Origin: Sorex araneus
Taxonomy: Eukaryota > Chordata > Mammalia > Eulipotyphla > Soricidae
DNA length: 64,000 bases
Assembly (NCBI RefSeq): GCF_027595985.1
Contig: NC_073303.1
Coordinates: 97,479,091 to 97,543,090 of the forward strand
Direction of reading: 5' to 3'
Shown: positions 1 through 11,617 of the stretch, piece after piece
Position numbering within the stretch: the stretch's first letter is position 1
Layout of the letters: each line of letters starts with the position of its first letter
Program-made: the position numbers and the translations under genes
Notes under the pieces: model-generated
The model's database searches: none
What the model was told of the DNA's origin: nothing
The model's input: the letters and a program-made list of their open reading frames with translations, nothing else

Positions 1-99
1 CCCTTTCGACCAGGTACTCCAAGGGGGCCTTGGCCGGGGAGGGGACTTTGCAGGGTCCCGGTGTCTGTAAGCTGGGCAAACCTGAGGGTTTCTTTTTGT

Positions 100-275
100 C
101 CTTTTTTTCTGGGGGGGGGTTCCATACCCGGCAATACGCAGGGGTTACTCGTGGCTCTGCACTCAGGAAATACTCCTGGAGGTGGTCAGGGGACCATATG
201 GGATGCTGGGAATGGAACCCAGGTTGGGCACTTGCAAGGCAAATGCCCTACCTACTGAGCTATCACTCCAGCTCC
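100..275 (-). mobile_element. SOR-type tRNA-derived SINE, antisense
   Basis: The plus strand shows a T-rich tail, then the reversed SINE body (ggggttactc, ggctctgcactcagga, gcaaggcaaatgcccta) and the reversed tRNA-like head ending tatcactccagct. The head and tail place the element on the minus strand. Flanks 1-99 and 276-670 are AT-rich and show no gene. Confidence 0.85.
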
Positions 276-673
276 TTGTTGCTTCTTTTGGTATATATTT
301 TGTTATCTCTTTTCTTCAAATCATTTTTACTTATTTATTTTGGTGGTGCTGATTGAACTCAGGGTCTGGCCTCTACCACTTGAACTAGCCTTCTCACCCT
401 CTATCTTTTAAAGTCCTCATGCTAACCCACAACTCACCTACTGACCGTGCCATTCAATGACTTCTAGTGAATTTGTAGAATCATGCACCTTCACTACAAT
501 TTAAAGGCATTCTAATTACCTTTTTTTTCCAAGTTAGAAGATATCATTTCTTTATTTTTACAGGCAGAGCATACATGTTGCTTAAAAACTAGAATGTAAT
601 AAAAACTTTGAAGATTCTGCTTCTTTTATCCCCTAGATAACCACTATTCATTATTTATAGGAAGCATCATTTC

Positions 674-1398
674 TTTTTTTTTTAGGTTTAAGTCTCAGTC
701 ATGAAATGATTGAACCCTCATCCCTTCACCAGTGCACATGTTACACCACCAAGAACTCCAATATACCCCCGCACCCAGTCCCCACCTTAGTACCTAATGA
801 CCTTCATTTTATTTTCTATACTTTGAATACATTCAATATTTCAATAGAGAACTCACTATTATTGTTTGGAATTCCCCCCCAACAATCAGGCATGCTAAAA
901 AGGCATCATTTAGTAATTTCTTTTCATTGCTGAGAATGAAGATTCTATGAGCTCTTTTCAAGAGTTTTGGATTTCTGATATTTTAGTTCAGTTCACAATC
1001 TAGATGCATGCTCTGGGTACCAAAATGGGTAAGAAGACCTCTTGGATCATAGTCTGTACAAGCAGAGTGTCTGTTTTGAGAGCAGCAGCTCCGGATCTTA
1101 TATAGGCCAAGGGCGTGCTGGTACCGCCCCCATCCCATGATTGCCTATGAGCCACAGCATTGCAAAGTTCCTACCTCTGGGTGGAAGTCTTAGGGGGTGG
1201 CTCTCACCACATGGATGATGCCGCCACCGCCATTTTCTGCGCAGAAAAACAGGGTGGAAAGGGAAAATCCCTCCCCCCAGGCGGCACATAGTCGTAGTAC
1301 AGTTCACAGTCTAGATGCATGTCTGTAAAAAGCCCCTCTGGGTGCCAAAAATGGATTAGAAGACCACTTGGATCATAGTCTGTATGAGCAGAGGGTCT
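674..1398 (-). mobile_element. L1 3'-end-type repeat, internally duplicated
   Basis: This block matches 9,180-9,864. It opens with a pyrimidine-rich segment (cccttcaccagtgcacat) typical of the reversed 3' untranslated region of the L1 family in this window. The segment around 993-1,072 recurs at 1,308-1,398 (tctagatgcatg, then ttggatcatagtctgta), so the end has been duplicated. No open frame of interest. Confidence 0.6.
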
Positions 1399-1414
1399 CC
1401 AAAACTACATTCTT

Positions 1415-2248
1415 TTTTTTAAAATTTATTTATTTTTAATTAGTGAATCACCATGAGGGTACAGTTACAGATTTATACATTTTTGTTCTCATGTTACCCC
1501 CATATAAATTTTGAGAACCCATCCCTTCACCAGTGCCCATTCTCCACTACTGGTACACCCAACATCCCTCCTACCCTCCCCAATCCCGTCTCCCCCCACC
1601 CACCCTGCCACTGTGGCAGGGCATTTCCTTTTGTTCTCTCTCTCTCATTAGGTGTTGTGGTTCGCAATAGAGGTGTTGAGTGGCCACTGTGTTCAGTCTC
1701 TAGACCATATTCAGCCCGCATCACCCTTCCCCTGCATGGCCTTCTACCTCATTATACTTGGTGATCCCTTCTCTGAGTTTCCCTCTCCCCAGAATGTGAG
1801 GCCAGCTTCCAAGCCATGGAGTCAGCCTCCTGGTACTTATTTCTACTATTCTTCTATTCTAAGGTGTTAGTCTCCTACTCTGTTATTCTATATTCCACAG
1901 ATGAGTGCAATCTTTCTATGTCTGTCTTTCTCTTTCTGACTCATTTCACTTAGCATGATACTTTCCATGCGATCCACTTATACGCAAATTTCATGACCTC
2001 CTTTTTTCTAACAGCTGCATAGTATTCCATTGTATAGATGTACCAAAGTTTCTTCAACCAGTCATCTGTTCTAGGGCACTCAAGTTTTTTCCAGATTCTG
2101 GCTATTGTAAACAGTGCTGCAATGAACATATAAGTGCAGATGTCATTTCGACTATACTTTTTAGCTTCTCTGGGATATATTCCCAGCAGTGGTATTGCTG
2201 GGTCAAATGGGAGCTCAATATCTAATTTTTGAGAATTGTCCATATTGT
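1415..2248 (-). mobile_element. 5'-truncated L1, 3' end of ORF2 plus 3' UTR
   Basis: On the minus strand, 1,950-2,252 encodes the C-terminal end of an L1 ORF2-like protein with the familiar [17 protein letters not shown] and YTMEYYAAVR motifs. A 3' UTR follows towards 1,415. The insertion is bracketed by a 16-bp direct repeat, ccaaaactacattctt, at 1,399-1,414 and 2,249-2,264. This is a good target-site duplication and supports both boundaries. Confidence 0.9.
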
Positions 2249-2264
2249 CCAAAACTACATTCTT

Positions 2265-3524
2265 AAAGTTGGTAAGCTACTAGGAGATCTGAGAGATAGT
2301 ATAGAGGTGTATGTCATGGCACACAGCTGATTCTGATTCTATCACCATCACCTCATATGATTATGGGAGAAACTCCACGGGTGATCTGTGAGCATAGACC
2401 CAGAGTAAGTACTGAGAATGATCAGACAGAGCCCCCAAAGTAAACAGACAACCTAAAAGGTAGATAAATTGGCTCTTGGAGGTTAGTGGACCAAAATGGG
2501 TGCCATTTCCTCTGCGCCTGCACCTCCCCCTCTAATTACCTTTTTTTTCCAGCAAATATCGGGGCCCCTTGAGGAAGAAAATAATTTGTGCCTATGGATT
2601 TCCATATCCTGAATATTTTGTACAAACAGGCTAACTAAATCTGGCATTTTCACCTACTGGCTTAAAAAAATGATTTCTTGACTTTGAGTTTCATTACACA
2701 AATAATAAAATAATCAGAAACAACAAATAGAAATGAAGGAGAGACTTCATTCACAGCTCCCACGTAGAGACAATCACTCTGATAGTTTAGTATTGTTTTT
2801 CTGGGTGTACCCAGTATGATAAGTTTCCTCGGCCCCATAGGTCATATTTCATTTCTTTTTCCAAGGTAAATAAAAGTAATGACACACAAGCATCTTTTAG
2901 ATCCATGTATTCATTCAACAAAGATCTATTGCTTATGTAAGATGCTGCATGAAGTTAGTCAGAAGGAGAGGGACAAACACAGAGTGGTCTGTCTCAGAGG
3001 GGATATAAAGACACATAGTAAGAGAATAACAAATCTCCAAAGGCATCAGAAACACAGCTGCTCTACAGAACTGAGTTCAGTCGGATAGTGCAGGATGGGG
3101 CTGGGACATTGTTAGTGGAGGGGCGGGGACACTGAGCTAAGGGAGTGGTGTCGGACCACTGCACTCATGAAGCCCTATTGGACACAGCAGTATTACAATC
3201 TCAGCCCACCCAAGATCTCACCAACCTTCCTCTGGCTGGACCCTTTCCATTACCTTTGTCTCCAGCAGTCGTGTTGTTTTCTTATTTGTTTGGGTATAGT
3301 CTGTCTCCCCTAACCAGAATGTCAGCTGGATGCAGCAGAAGTATTTTGTTCTCTTTTGCATTTTTCTTTCTGAGGCTTAAAGCAGTTCACAAAAGTGCGT
3401 AGTGCAGTGCCACGCAATGGCCTTACTTACTGTCACCCTTAGGCTTAAGTTGTGGACATAAAGGAGCCCTGACGCCCCCTTGAGCACCGTGGATGACTTG
3501 CAGGCAGTGCAACCAGAACGCTAG
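2265..3524. other. Gene-free stretch, mostly unrecognised
   Basis: I see no exon with splice sites or a conserved protein. A short piece around 2,954-3,020 (agtcagaaggagagggaca) resembles the 3' end of L1 ORF2/3' UTR in plus orientation. The rest is unassigned. Confidence 0.4.
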
Positions 3525-3815
3525 ACTTGACTCTGGCCTATTTTCATTTTATTCCCTCTTGTCAACACCTGGAAAATCTTAGTAGGTTTCCTTCCTCCCT
3601 AAATATAGAATCAATTTTCATGACCTTATTAGCACTAACATCTGGTGCTCACAGCTATCTGTGTCTGGATTGTGTCCCATTCTGGTCCTTACTCCTGGGT
3701 AGGGAGCGGCTTTGGGAAGGCCAAATGCCTTAAGATGGGAGAGTTTAGCCTTTGGCCACCTATTGAATTGGCAGGAGACAAAATTGATGTCTGATCAGAT
3801 GTGGCAGTGTAAGGA

Positions 3816-3872
<57 letters not shown>

Positions 3873-4424
3873 GAGAGACAGAGACAGAGATGGGAAGGGA
3901 AGGAAAAGGAAGGGAAGGGAAGGAAAGGGAATGGAAGCAAAGGGAAGGGAAGGGAAGGAAAGGGAAGGAAAGGGAAGGGAAGGAAAAGAAAGGGAAGGAA
4001 AGGGAAGGAAAGGGAGGGCAAGGCAAGGCAGTGAAGGAAGAGGGAGTAAGATGTTTAAGCTGCTGAAGGTCTCCCCTCATTTCTGAGGACCTGGGCCTCA
4101 TCTGTGTCAGACTGACCTCTAGCTGGGACTTAAAATCTCAACATCTGGGAAGGGAGGAGTGAGGGGCTCTGCTGGTTATATTCATGACTCTCTATTCCAC
4201 CCAGAACAACACTTATATATATAAAGGTGCCACTTATTGCGAATGTGGGTTCTGAACCCCAACAGAGAGCCTGTGTTTTGTGACTAGTGAAGGTGGAAGA
4301 GGGATAGATTAAAACTCCAGCTTAGGATGTTAGGGTACCACATCTGCCTTTTTGTTTGCGATTGTGCCATATCTAGATACCTAAGAGAATTTACTGATGT
4401 GGTGCAGGGATTGGTCACTCTAGG
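3525..4424. repeat. Repeated block X, first copy
   Basis: About 0.9 kb that recurs at 39,895-40,760 with the same internal order: unique-looking lead (ggtgctcacagctatctgtg), (TG)n, (AG)n, a GGGAA-rich purine tract, then tattgcgaatgtgggttctg and ccatatctagatacctaaga. It may be part of an endogenous retroviral element, because the second copy abuts integrase-like sequence. Confidence 0.75.
3819..4031. repeat. (TG)n-(AG)n-(GGGAA)n low-complexity tract
   Basis: TG dinucleotides (about 3,819-3,859) pass into AG (about 3,860-3,877) and then into GGGAA/GGAAA units to about 4,031. Open frames on either strand here come from the repeat and are not genes. Confidence 0.95.
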
Positions 4425-5605
4425 GCTCCCCCAGGTGAGTCTCTGAGAGAAGCGAGTTTGAGGCAGTAAGGATAGTTGTAGGATAACATGGGGTTTGTCC
4501 TTTTAGCCTTGCCGCAGAGAACTTAGTTTACCTTAAAGCAATGTCCTTTCTGTATGGACACAGGAAGACAGTTAACATTCTGTTTTGTAACTTGGAAGCT
4601 GACTGACTCCAATAATATTCACTCCCAGGCATCTGCTTTCTCAACTCTGTTGTCCTTGGTTTCTAGCACCCCAAAAGCAGGGTCCTGATGAGAGACAGAA
4701 TGGACCAGGGCAAGCTGTGAGCTACTCTGGCATCAAAATCGGCCAGGTCAAAGCCCCACAATACTTAACTCTAAGTTGAGAACATGGTCATAGACAAATG
4801 CTGTCATGATCCAAAAGTAATGATGAGACTAGGACCCTGAAAGGGTTAGGAAGATTAACCTGGCATGAGGACTGTGGTCTGGAATATATAGTGAGATGTA
4901 CTCAGGAAGAACCAAACTTTAAGTTTGATATATCTCTTACTCTTACTCATACAGAATGACATTGCTAAAAATATTAGAAGTAAATTTACTATAACTATTT
5001 AAGTGGATTACTAGCTGAGGAAGGAAGAAAGCAACAAACCCTAGTTTGGATCTCACTTTTGAGCGGATCTCCTAGTAATCTGGAGTAATCTCCTTAGATA
5101 AATTTTGTTCATCTCCTGGAGAAATGGTCTTACCCCTCTTTGTTGATTTGTTAATGTTCAACCCACGTTTGTGTCACACCCTCTGTAATTGCTACATAAA
5201 CTAAGACTGTTAGGGGAGAATGGGCAGAGGCAAGACAGAAGCGGCAGGGGTAAAACAGAAGCAAGGAGAAGAGACAGAACCGGAGAGAGGAAATGGAGGC
5301 AAGACAGAAGACACAGAAACAAGAGGGAAGACACAGGAGCAGAGACAGAGAGAGATCGGAAGAGACAAGAGGAGAGAGAGAGACAGAGAGACAGACAGAA
5401 GAGAACAGAGCAGCACACAGAAGCAGAGCACAGGCAGGAGCCATCCCGATCCGGTCCATACACAGTGGCTTGAGAGCACTGAACACAAGCGGTGTGGGCG
5501 AGAGAGAACTGCCCCGGGACCCAGCAAACAACACACAACACACATCATCTCACCCTCCTGCGAGCATGCGCGTCTTTGTGTCTTTTACAGATGGTGACTG
5601 CATTA
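4425..5605 (+). mobile_element. LTR-like interspersed repeat Y
   Basis: This matches parts of 26,165-27,640 and 61,270-62,780: ccttgccgcagagaactta, caccccaaaagcagggtcc, then a long AG/GA-rich tract at about 5,215-5,420 before a GC-richer end. Size, purine tract and recurrence suggest a retroviral LTR or LTR-internal fragment. I cannot fix the termini. Confidence 0.5.
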
Positions 5606-5609
5606 AGAG

Positions 5610-7025
5610 CTTTGTTTGAAGTGGTTTTGGAAAAATCGAACAGCTACCTGCAAAAAAATGAGCTCTGACCTCTGTCTAATGCCAGGCACAAATGTCAGAT
5701 CCACGTGGAATAAAGACCTCAATAACAGACCTGAGTCCATAAGGTACATGGAGGAAAATGTAGGCAGAACCCTCCATGACATTGAAGCTAAAAGTATCTT
5801 TAAGAATGAAACACCACTGACCAAGCAAGTGGAAACAAACATAAACAAATGAAACTACATCAAACTAAGAAGCTTCTGCACTTCAAAAGAAACAGTGACC
5901 AAAATACAGAAAAAGCCCACAAAATGGGTAAGAATATTTACCCAATACCCACCTGATAAGGGTTTAATAACCAGAATATACAAGACACTACAAGCAAAAA
6001 ACTTCTAGCCCCATCAAAAAATTGGGAGAAGAAATGAACAGAGCTGCTTCAAAAAAGAAATACAAATGGCCAAAAGACACATGTCAAAATGCTTCAGATC
6101 GCTAATCATGAGGAAGATGCAAATCAAAACAACAATTAGATATCATCTCACACCACAGAGACTGGCACACACTCAAAAGAACAAAAGCATCCAGTGCTGG
6201 CGTGGATCTGGGGAAAAAGGGACTCTCCTTCACTGTTGGTGGGAATGCTGACTGGTCCAGCTTTTCTGGAAAACAATATGGACAGTATTTCAAAACCTAG
6301 AAATTGAGCTTCCATATGACCCCGCAATACCACTTCTCAGAATATGTCCCGAAAGTGCAAAAAAGCACGGTAGAAATCTGCATGTGCATGTTTATTTCAG
6401 CACTGTTCACAATAGCCAGAATCTGGAAACAACCCGAGTGCCCGAGAACAGACGACTGGTTAAACAAACTTTGATACATCTACACAATGGAACACTATGC
6501 AGTTGTTAGAAGAGATGAAGTCATAAAATTGGCTTCTAAGTGGATGGACATGGCGATTATCATGCTAAGTGAAATGAGTCAGAGAGAGAGGGACAGACAT
6601 AGAAGGACTGCACTCATTTGTGGAATATAAAATAACATAATATGAGATAAACACCCAATGAAAGTAGACACAAAGGCCAGGAATATGTCCCCATAGTTGG
6701 AAGCCTGTCTCGTGAGTTGTGGGAGAAGGCAGCTGGAATAAAGAAGAGATCACTAGGTCAATGATGCTTGGAGAAATCTCTCGGGATGGGAGATGTGTGC
6801 TGAAAGTAGATAACTAAACAAACGTGATAACCTCTAGGTGTTTGTATTGCAGATCATAATGTCCCAAAGTAGAGAGAGAGTATAGGGAAAATTGTTTGCC
6901 ATAGAGGCAGGGGGAGGGATAGAATGGGGTATGTGGTAGACAATGTGCACTTGTGGAGGGAGGGGTGTCTTATCATTGTATGATTGAAACTCAAACATAA
7001 AAGCCTGTAACGGTAATAAAAAATT
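5610..7025 (+). mobile_element. 5'-truncated L1, ORF2 C-terminus and 3' UTR
   Basis: The plus strand carries frame-broken pieces of the L1 ORF2 C-terminal region ([19 protein letters not shown] near 6,070; the PECPRTDDWLNKL-type region near 6,440). A 3' UTR follows, ending near a pair of opposed ggtaata/attacc motifs at 7,012-7,038. Multiple frame shifts show it is inactive. Confidence 0.85.
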
Positions 7026-7686
7026 TTCATTACCGTTAATAATAATTTTTTTTACAAAATAGCTTTGTTCAGTGCTGAGATCCCTTTGACCCAGTCTCGC
7101 CATCATACAGTTTAAGTCAACATTTCAGTTTGGTGGGCTTGGAGGTGGCTATGGGTGCTGATCTGTGTGTGCGCCCCAGAGAACTGAGGAAGGTGGCTCA
7201 GCCTTCCCCATATACTGACAGAACAGCAGGAGGTCTAGTGATGCTCTTTCTCCTATCATCCTCTTTTCAAGAGAAACCCACCCTCAGCCTCTGCTTGCCC
7301 CAGCTGCTCTGTGTGGGGACCAGCTTCTGGTTCTATAGACCAGCACCATGCTTTTCCTTAGAGATCCCTTTACTATGATCTCCCACAACTTTACCCTGGG
7401 AGAGAAGCCAGGTGACACAGTCATCATACACATGTAACTGAAAAAGTCAAACAGAGGGGATGGAGAGAGTACTTGCATGCTACCAACCCACTTTGGATTC
7501 CCTGCACTTGCATAGGGCTCAGAGAGCACCTCTGTGCACACAGTGATCCCTGCACACAGAGTCACAACTAAGCCCTGTGACAGATAAACAGAGCACAAAG
7601 ACAAGACAATCAAACTAATGAAACAGAAGTCAAATGGAGCTGCAAAGCTTAGGAGTAAACTACCTGGCAGCAGTTCCTGACCTTCT

Positions 7687-7690
<4 letters not shown>
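7026..7690. other. Gene-free stretch with a possible old SINE
   Basis: Nothing gene-like. A weak SINE-like match in plus orientation lies at about 7,455-7,600 (ggatggagagagtacttgca ... ctcagagagcacc), too degraded to be sure. Confidence 0.35.

Positions 7691-7728
<38 letters not shown>
7691..7728. repeat. (TG)n microsatellite
   Basis: Uninterrupted GT dinucleotides, about 19 units. Confidence 0.95.
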
Positions 7729-7856
7729 TTACTGACAGTGCTCAGGGTTTACACCTGGCTAGAGCTGTGTGCAAGTACCCTCTGTTTAACTTTTTCAGTT
7801 ACCCTACCTGTTGTATTGTCTTTCCTGACCATCCCTGATCCTGTCTTCTTTTATTT

Positions 7857-8131
7857 TCCCTTCCTTCCTTCCTTCCTTCCTTCCTTCCTTCCTTCCTTCC
7901 TTCCTTCCTTCCTTCCTTCCTTCCTTCCTTCCTTCCTTCCTTCCTTCCTTCCTTCCTTCCTTCCTTCCTTCCTTCCTTCCTTCCTTCCTTCCTTTCTCTT
8001 CTTTCCTTCCTCCCTTCCTTCCTTCCTTCCTTCCTTCCTTCCTTCCTTCCTTCCTTCCTTCCTTCCTTCCTTCCTTCCTTCCTTCCTTCCTTCCTTCCTT
8101 CCTTCCTTCCTTCCTTCCTTCCTTCCTTCCT
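7857..8131. repeat. (TTCC)n tract
   Basis: About 275 bp of TTCC interrupted once near 7,992-8,013. It lies directly at the tail side of the antisense SINE remnant that follows, so it probably grew from that element's A-rich tail (GGAA on the element strand). Confidence 0.95.
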
Positions 8132-8290
8132 CTTTCTTATTGGGACACACTCAGTGGTGTTCAGAGTTTATTCCTGGCTCTGCTCTCAGCAGCCACTCCT
8201 GTGGTGCCAGGGATCAAATTCTGATCTGTTGGGGAATCAGCAGCCAGTCTGAGACTCTGGCCTTATCCCCTCCCCCTAGAAACAGGAGCA
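8132..8290 (-). mobile_element. Degraded SINE, antisense
   Basis: Contains the reversed SINE body (gggacacactcagtggtg, ttcctggctctgctctcagc) with the tail end fused to the TTCC tract. The head is not recognisable. Confidence 0.6.
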
Positions 8291-8379
8291 GGCTCTGTTG
8301 TAATTATTCACAGGGGCCTAAGAACTTGTACCAGCACTCCACCCAGACGGGTGCTCTGGTTGAGGAGATAATGAGATGA

Positions 8380-8762
8380 GGGACTGACAGTCACCAGTTG
8401 TCTGAGTTAACATACCCCGCCTTGAGAAGCAGGAAACATAAACCATTAGCTAACATCTCTAAAGGGCCCAGTAAAGTGTGTGTGATGAGTGAGTGTTGAT
8501 AACCAGGTGTTCACAGTATCCAAGATGCCCTGAAATTGTGAATAAATATCCTGTGTGGGAGCTAATAAATTGAGAGCTGCTTGACCTCCAGCTCTCCCTG
8601 CTTTGCGTGGTTCTTTCTTGGTGGCGGTGGGGTGGCCAAGGTGTGCAGAGGGGCTGGGCAAAGGCTTCTCCCCTTCCCACTCCCTCTCTTATAGGGAGTA
8701 AGTCTGGCGGCTTGGAGGGTCATACTCCAGTTTGCCAGGGTCTACTGGCCAGGACCCTGACA
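8380..8762 (+). mobile_element. Endogenous retroviral LTR (solo or fragment)
   Basis: Homologous in reverse complement to about 37,687-38,030: taaagggccc, aggtgttcacagtatccaag, gtgaataaatatcctgtgtg, gctaataaattgagagctgc and a terminal ...ccctgaca. The AATAAA-like signals followed by a C/T-rich segment and a CA end fit R-U5 of an LTR. The 5' boundary is uncertain. Confidence 0.65.
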
Positions 8763-8906
8763 CTCGTCTGTTCTGTGCAAGGTAAGCACCTTACCCCTTA
8801 TTAACACCTCTCCTATGTCTTTTTATTTTATTATGAGTTTGCCATGCAGAACCCTTTTATTTTGATGTATTCCTATTTTTTTATTTTTATATTTGTAATT
8901 TTTTCC

Positions 8907-9165
8907 AGACTGGAGCGATAGCACAGTGGGTAGGGCATTTGCCTTGCATGTGGTCAACCTGGGTTTGATTCTTCCATCCCTCTCGGAGAGCTTGGCAAGC
9001 TACTGAGAGTATCCCGCCTGTATGGCAGAGCCTGACAAGCTACCCATGATGTATTTGATATGCCAAAAACAGTAACAACAAATCTCACAATGAGACATTA
9101 CTGGTGCCTGCTCAATCAAATTGATGAACAATGGAATGACAGTGCTACAGTGCTACAGTTATTTT
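8907..9165 (+). mobile_element. SINE, long second type with CAGTG-rich tail
   Basis: The tRNA-like head (actggagcgatagcacagtg, ggtttgattc B-box) is followed by a body distinct from the short type: gcttggcaagctactgagag, atgccaaaaacagtaacaac, caatgagacattactggtg. The tail is built of agtgctacag units. I call this type 2. Confidence 0.85.
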
Positions 9166-9166
9166 T

Positions 9167-9864
9167 GTGTGTGCGATTTATTATTATTTTTTAAAATTTT
9201 TATTTTATTGAATCACCATGAAAAAAATACAAAGGTTTCAGGTTTAAGTCTCAGTCATATAATGATTAAACCCCCATGCCTTCACCAGTGCACATATTCC
9301 ACCACCAAAAACCCCAATATACCCTCCTCCCACCCACCTCCCACCTAAATAGCTAATGATATTCACTTTATTCTCCCTATACTTTGAATACATTAGATAT
9401 TTCAATTGAGAACTCACTATTATTGTCTGGAATTTTCCCCCAATAATCAGGCCTGCTGAAAAGGCATCATTTAATAATTTCTCTTCATTGCTGAGAGTGA
9501 CGACTCTATGAGCTTGAGGCTGAGCGGTTTTGGATTTCTAATATTTTAGCTCAGTTCCAAGTTCTTATCTGGGCGGAGGGTGTGCCGGTTATGCGCCCCC
9601 TCCCATGGTCGCCTATGAGCAACGTCACTGCAAAATTCATACCTCTGGGTTGGGAGTCTTAGGAGGTAGCTCTCGCCATGTGGGTGTTGTGACCGCCACC
9701 ATTTTCCGTGCAGAAAAACCGGATGGAGAGGGAAAATCCCTCCCCGGGCCCACGGGGTTGTAGCACAGCTCACAGTCTAGATGCATTTCTGTAAGAAGCC
9801 GCTCTGGGTGCCAAAATGGATTAGAAGACCTCTTGGATCATAGTGTTTAGGATCAGAGGGTCCC
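9167..9864 (-). mobile_element. L1 3'-end-type insertion with target-site duplication
   Basis: Matches 674-1,398. Near-identical 16-mers flank it (tgctacagttattttt at 9,151-9,166; tgctacaattactttt at 9,865-9,880). The corresponding site in copy C near 45,695-45,710 is uninterrupted, so the insertion is specific to copy A or was lost cleanly in C. Confidence 0.75.
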
Positions 9865-9879
9865 TGCTACAATTACTTT

Positions 9880-10340
9880 TGCCAAGCATGAAAAACATCT
9901 TGCAGGGCAAGATTCTGGAACATACTTCCTATATTTTTCTCAATACGTTTTATGGAATCCTGTCAAACTTGAGGTCTTTAACCCATTTTGAATTTTGTGT
10001 ATGGTGTGAGATATGGATCAATTTTCAACATTTTGCATGTGGCATCCGGCTTTCCCAGCACCATTTGTTGAACAAGTTTATCTTGCCCCATGTGACATAA
10101 GAAGCTCCTTGGCTTGTTATAAATTAATTGTCCATAGATCTGAGGATTTATCTCTGGGCTCCCAATTCTAATCTAGTGGTTGTTCTATCCATATTACAAT
10201 ACTGTGCTGTTTTGATGACTATAGCTTTCTATTACAAATTAAATCAGGAAATGTGATGCCTCAGCTTATTTTCTCTATGAATGGCCTTGGCTATTTTGGG
10301 AGTTTATAGTTCATGCATTACTTTCTTTTTTTTTAAGTCC
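9880..10340 (-). mobile_element. Old L1 ORF2 fragment
   Basis: On the plus strand this reads as reversed L1 ORF2 (acccattttgaattttgtgt, tttcccagcaccatttgttg, tactgtgctgttttgatgac). It is diverged and shared with 45,720-46,160. Confidence 0.75.
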
Positions 10341-10427
10341 ATGCATTCTTGAAACTAATGTTACCTGAATAAATTAAAAATATGAACAGAGATCCCCGCA
10401 AAACAAGCACAAAGTTCTTTTTTTTTC

Positions 10428-10613
10428 TAGGGCCATATCAGCAGTACTGAGAGTTAGGGGTGGGTCTGATGGTTCAGCTTTCAAGGCCCAGCATTACTCA
10501 GGACCAGAAGCACTGGGGACCATCAGAACTGCAGCTGGTGGTGACCAAAGATAGAACTCAGGAGCTCACACACTCCATAGAGGTTTTTATACTTTGAGCG
10601 ATATTCTAGACCC
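10428..10613 (-). mobile_element. Degenerate SINE-like element
   Basis: Retains the layout of an antisense SINE (gagttaggggtgggtc ... ggaccatcagaactg ... agatagaactcagga). A homologous copy lies at about 46,240-46,430. Diverged, so only tentative. Confidence 0.4.
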
Positions 10614-10859
10614 CCTATAAGTCTAATTTAATAATCGAAGCTTTCTTTTCCAAACACAAGTATAAGAGCAACAGAAACCTAAATAAAACAGAGAGAAGGA
10701 AAGGAAATCCTAGCAGAATCAGTGAAATAGAAATAAACAACAGAGAAAATCAGTTAAACAAATAACTGGTTCTTTGAAAATTTTACCAATTTAGATGATA
10801 ACAACAGACAAAAATAAAACAAAATAAGTAGAAAATCACATTAAATTGATAAACCTTTA

Positions 10860-11586
10860 ACATGCCTGGCAAGGAACCAAGGAGAAAAAGGCATTAACTA
10901 TCAACATGAGAAGTAAGAGAGTGGTTAGAACCAAATACCTTGTGGCTATTAAAATATTGAATACTAAGGAACAGCATGAATAGGTCTGTGTACATTTGAC
11001 AAGAGACAAGCTACCAATTTTTGACTGCTAAAACTTTCCTAGATGAAATAATGAGAATAAGCATGAAACTATAAAGAACTAGATTACTAATATAAACAGT
11101 TGAAAGAAATGTCTAAACATAGATTGTCACTACAGAATTCTACAAAGCATTGAAAGAAAAATAATTGTTGTCTCATTGCCCCTTTTTTCAGAAGAATGAA
11201 GAAATGCATTGTTCTCTTCTCATTGTATGACATTATTATTACCCCAGTGTGAAAAACAGAGATAGTATAAAAAAGTAAAATATAGACAAAATCGAGCAAA
11301 TCAAAGATCAATCTAAGATCAATGGGATGACAAGTGTTACGAGTGATAGACAATTATCCCTTATGAACATTAATACAAACACTTGTGATCAGTCTGTTGT
11401 ATCCATTACTTCTAACACACACACACACACACACTATGGCAGCTTAAATAGGAATGATTTTAGTGACGTAAGGCTGGAAAACAACGAAAAAATTCATTAA
11501 TATACATAACATAATAAAGTAATAAATCCTCACAATTCTTTCAATTAAATCAGATAAAAATTGGTAAAATTCATCATTTATTTCTG

Positions 11587-11617
<31 letters not shown>

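Noticed and set aside
3689-4101. Overlapping open frames in the TG/AG/GGGAA tract
   Set aside because: Low-complexity translation only.
5151-5619. Several overlapping open frames on both strands near 5.2-5.6 kb
   Set aside because: They come from the GA-rich tract of an LTR-like repeat, and no protein family is recognisable.
7738-8379. Long open frame of repeating LPSF residues over the TTCC tract
   Set aside because: It is the direct translation of (TTCC)n with no start context, splice sites or family match.
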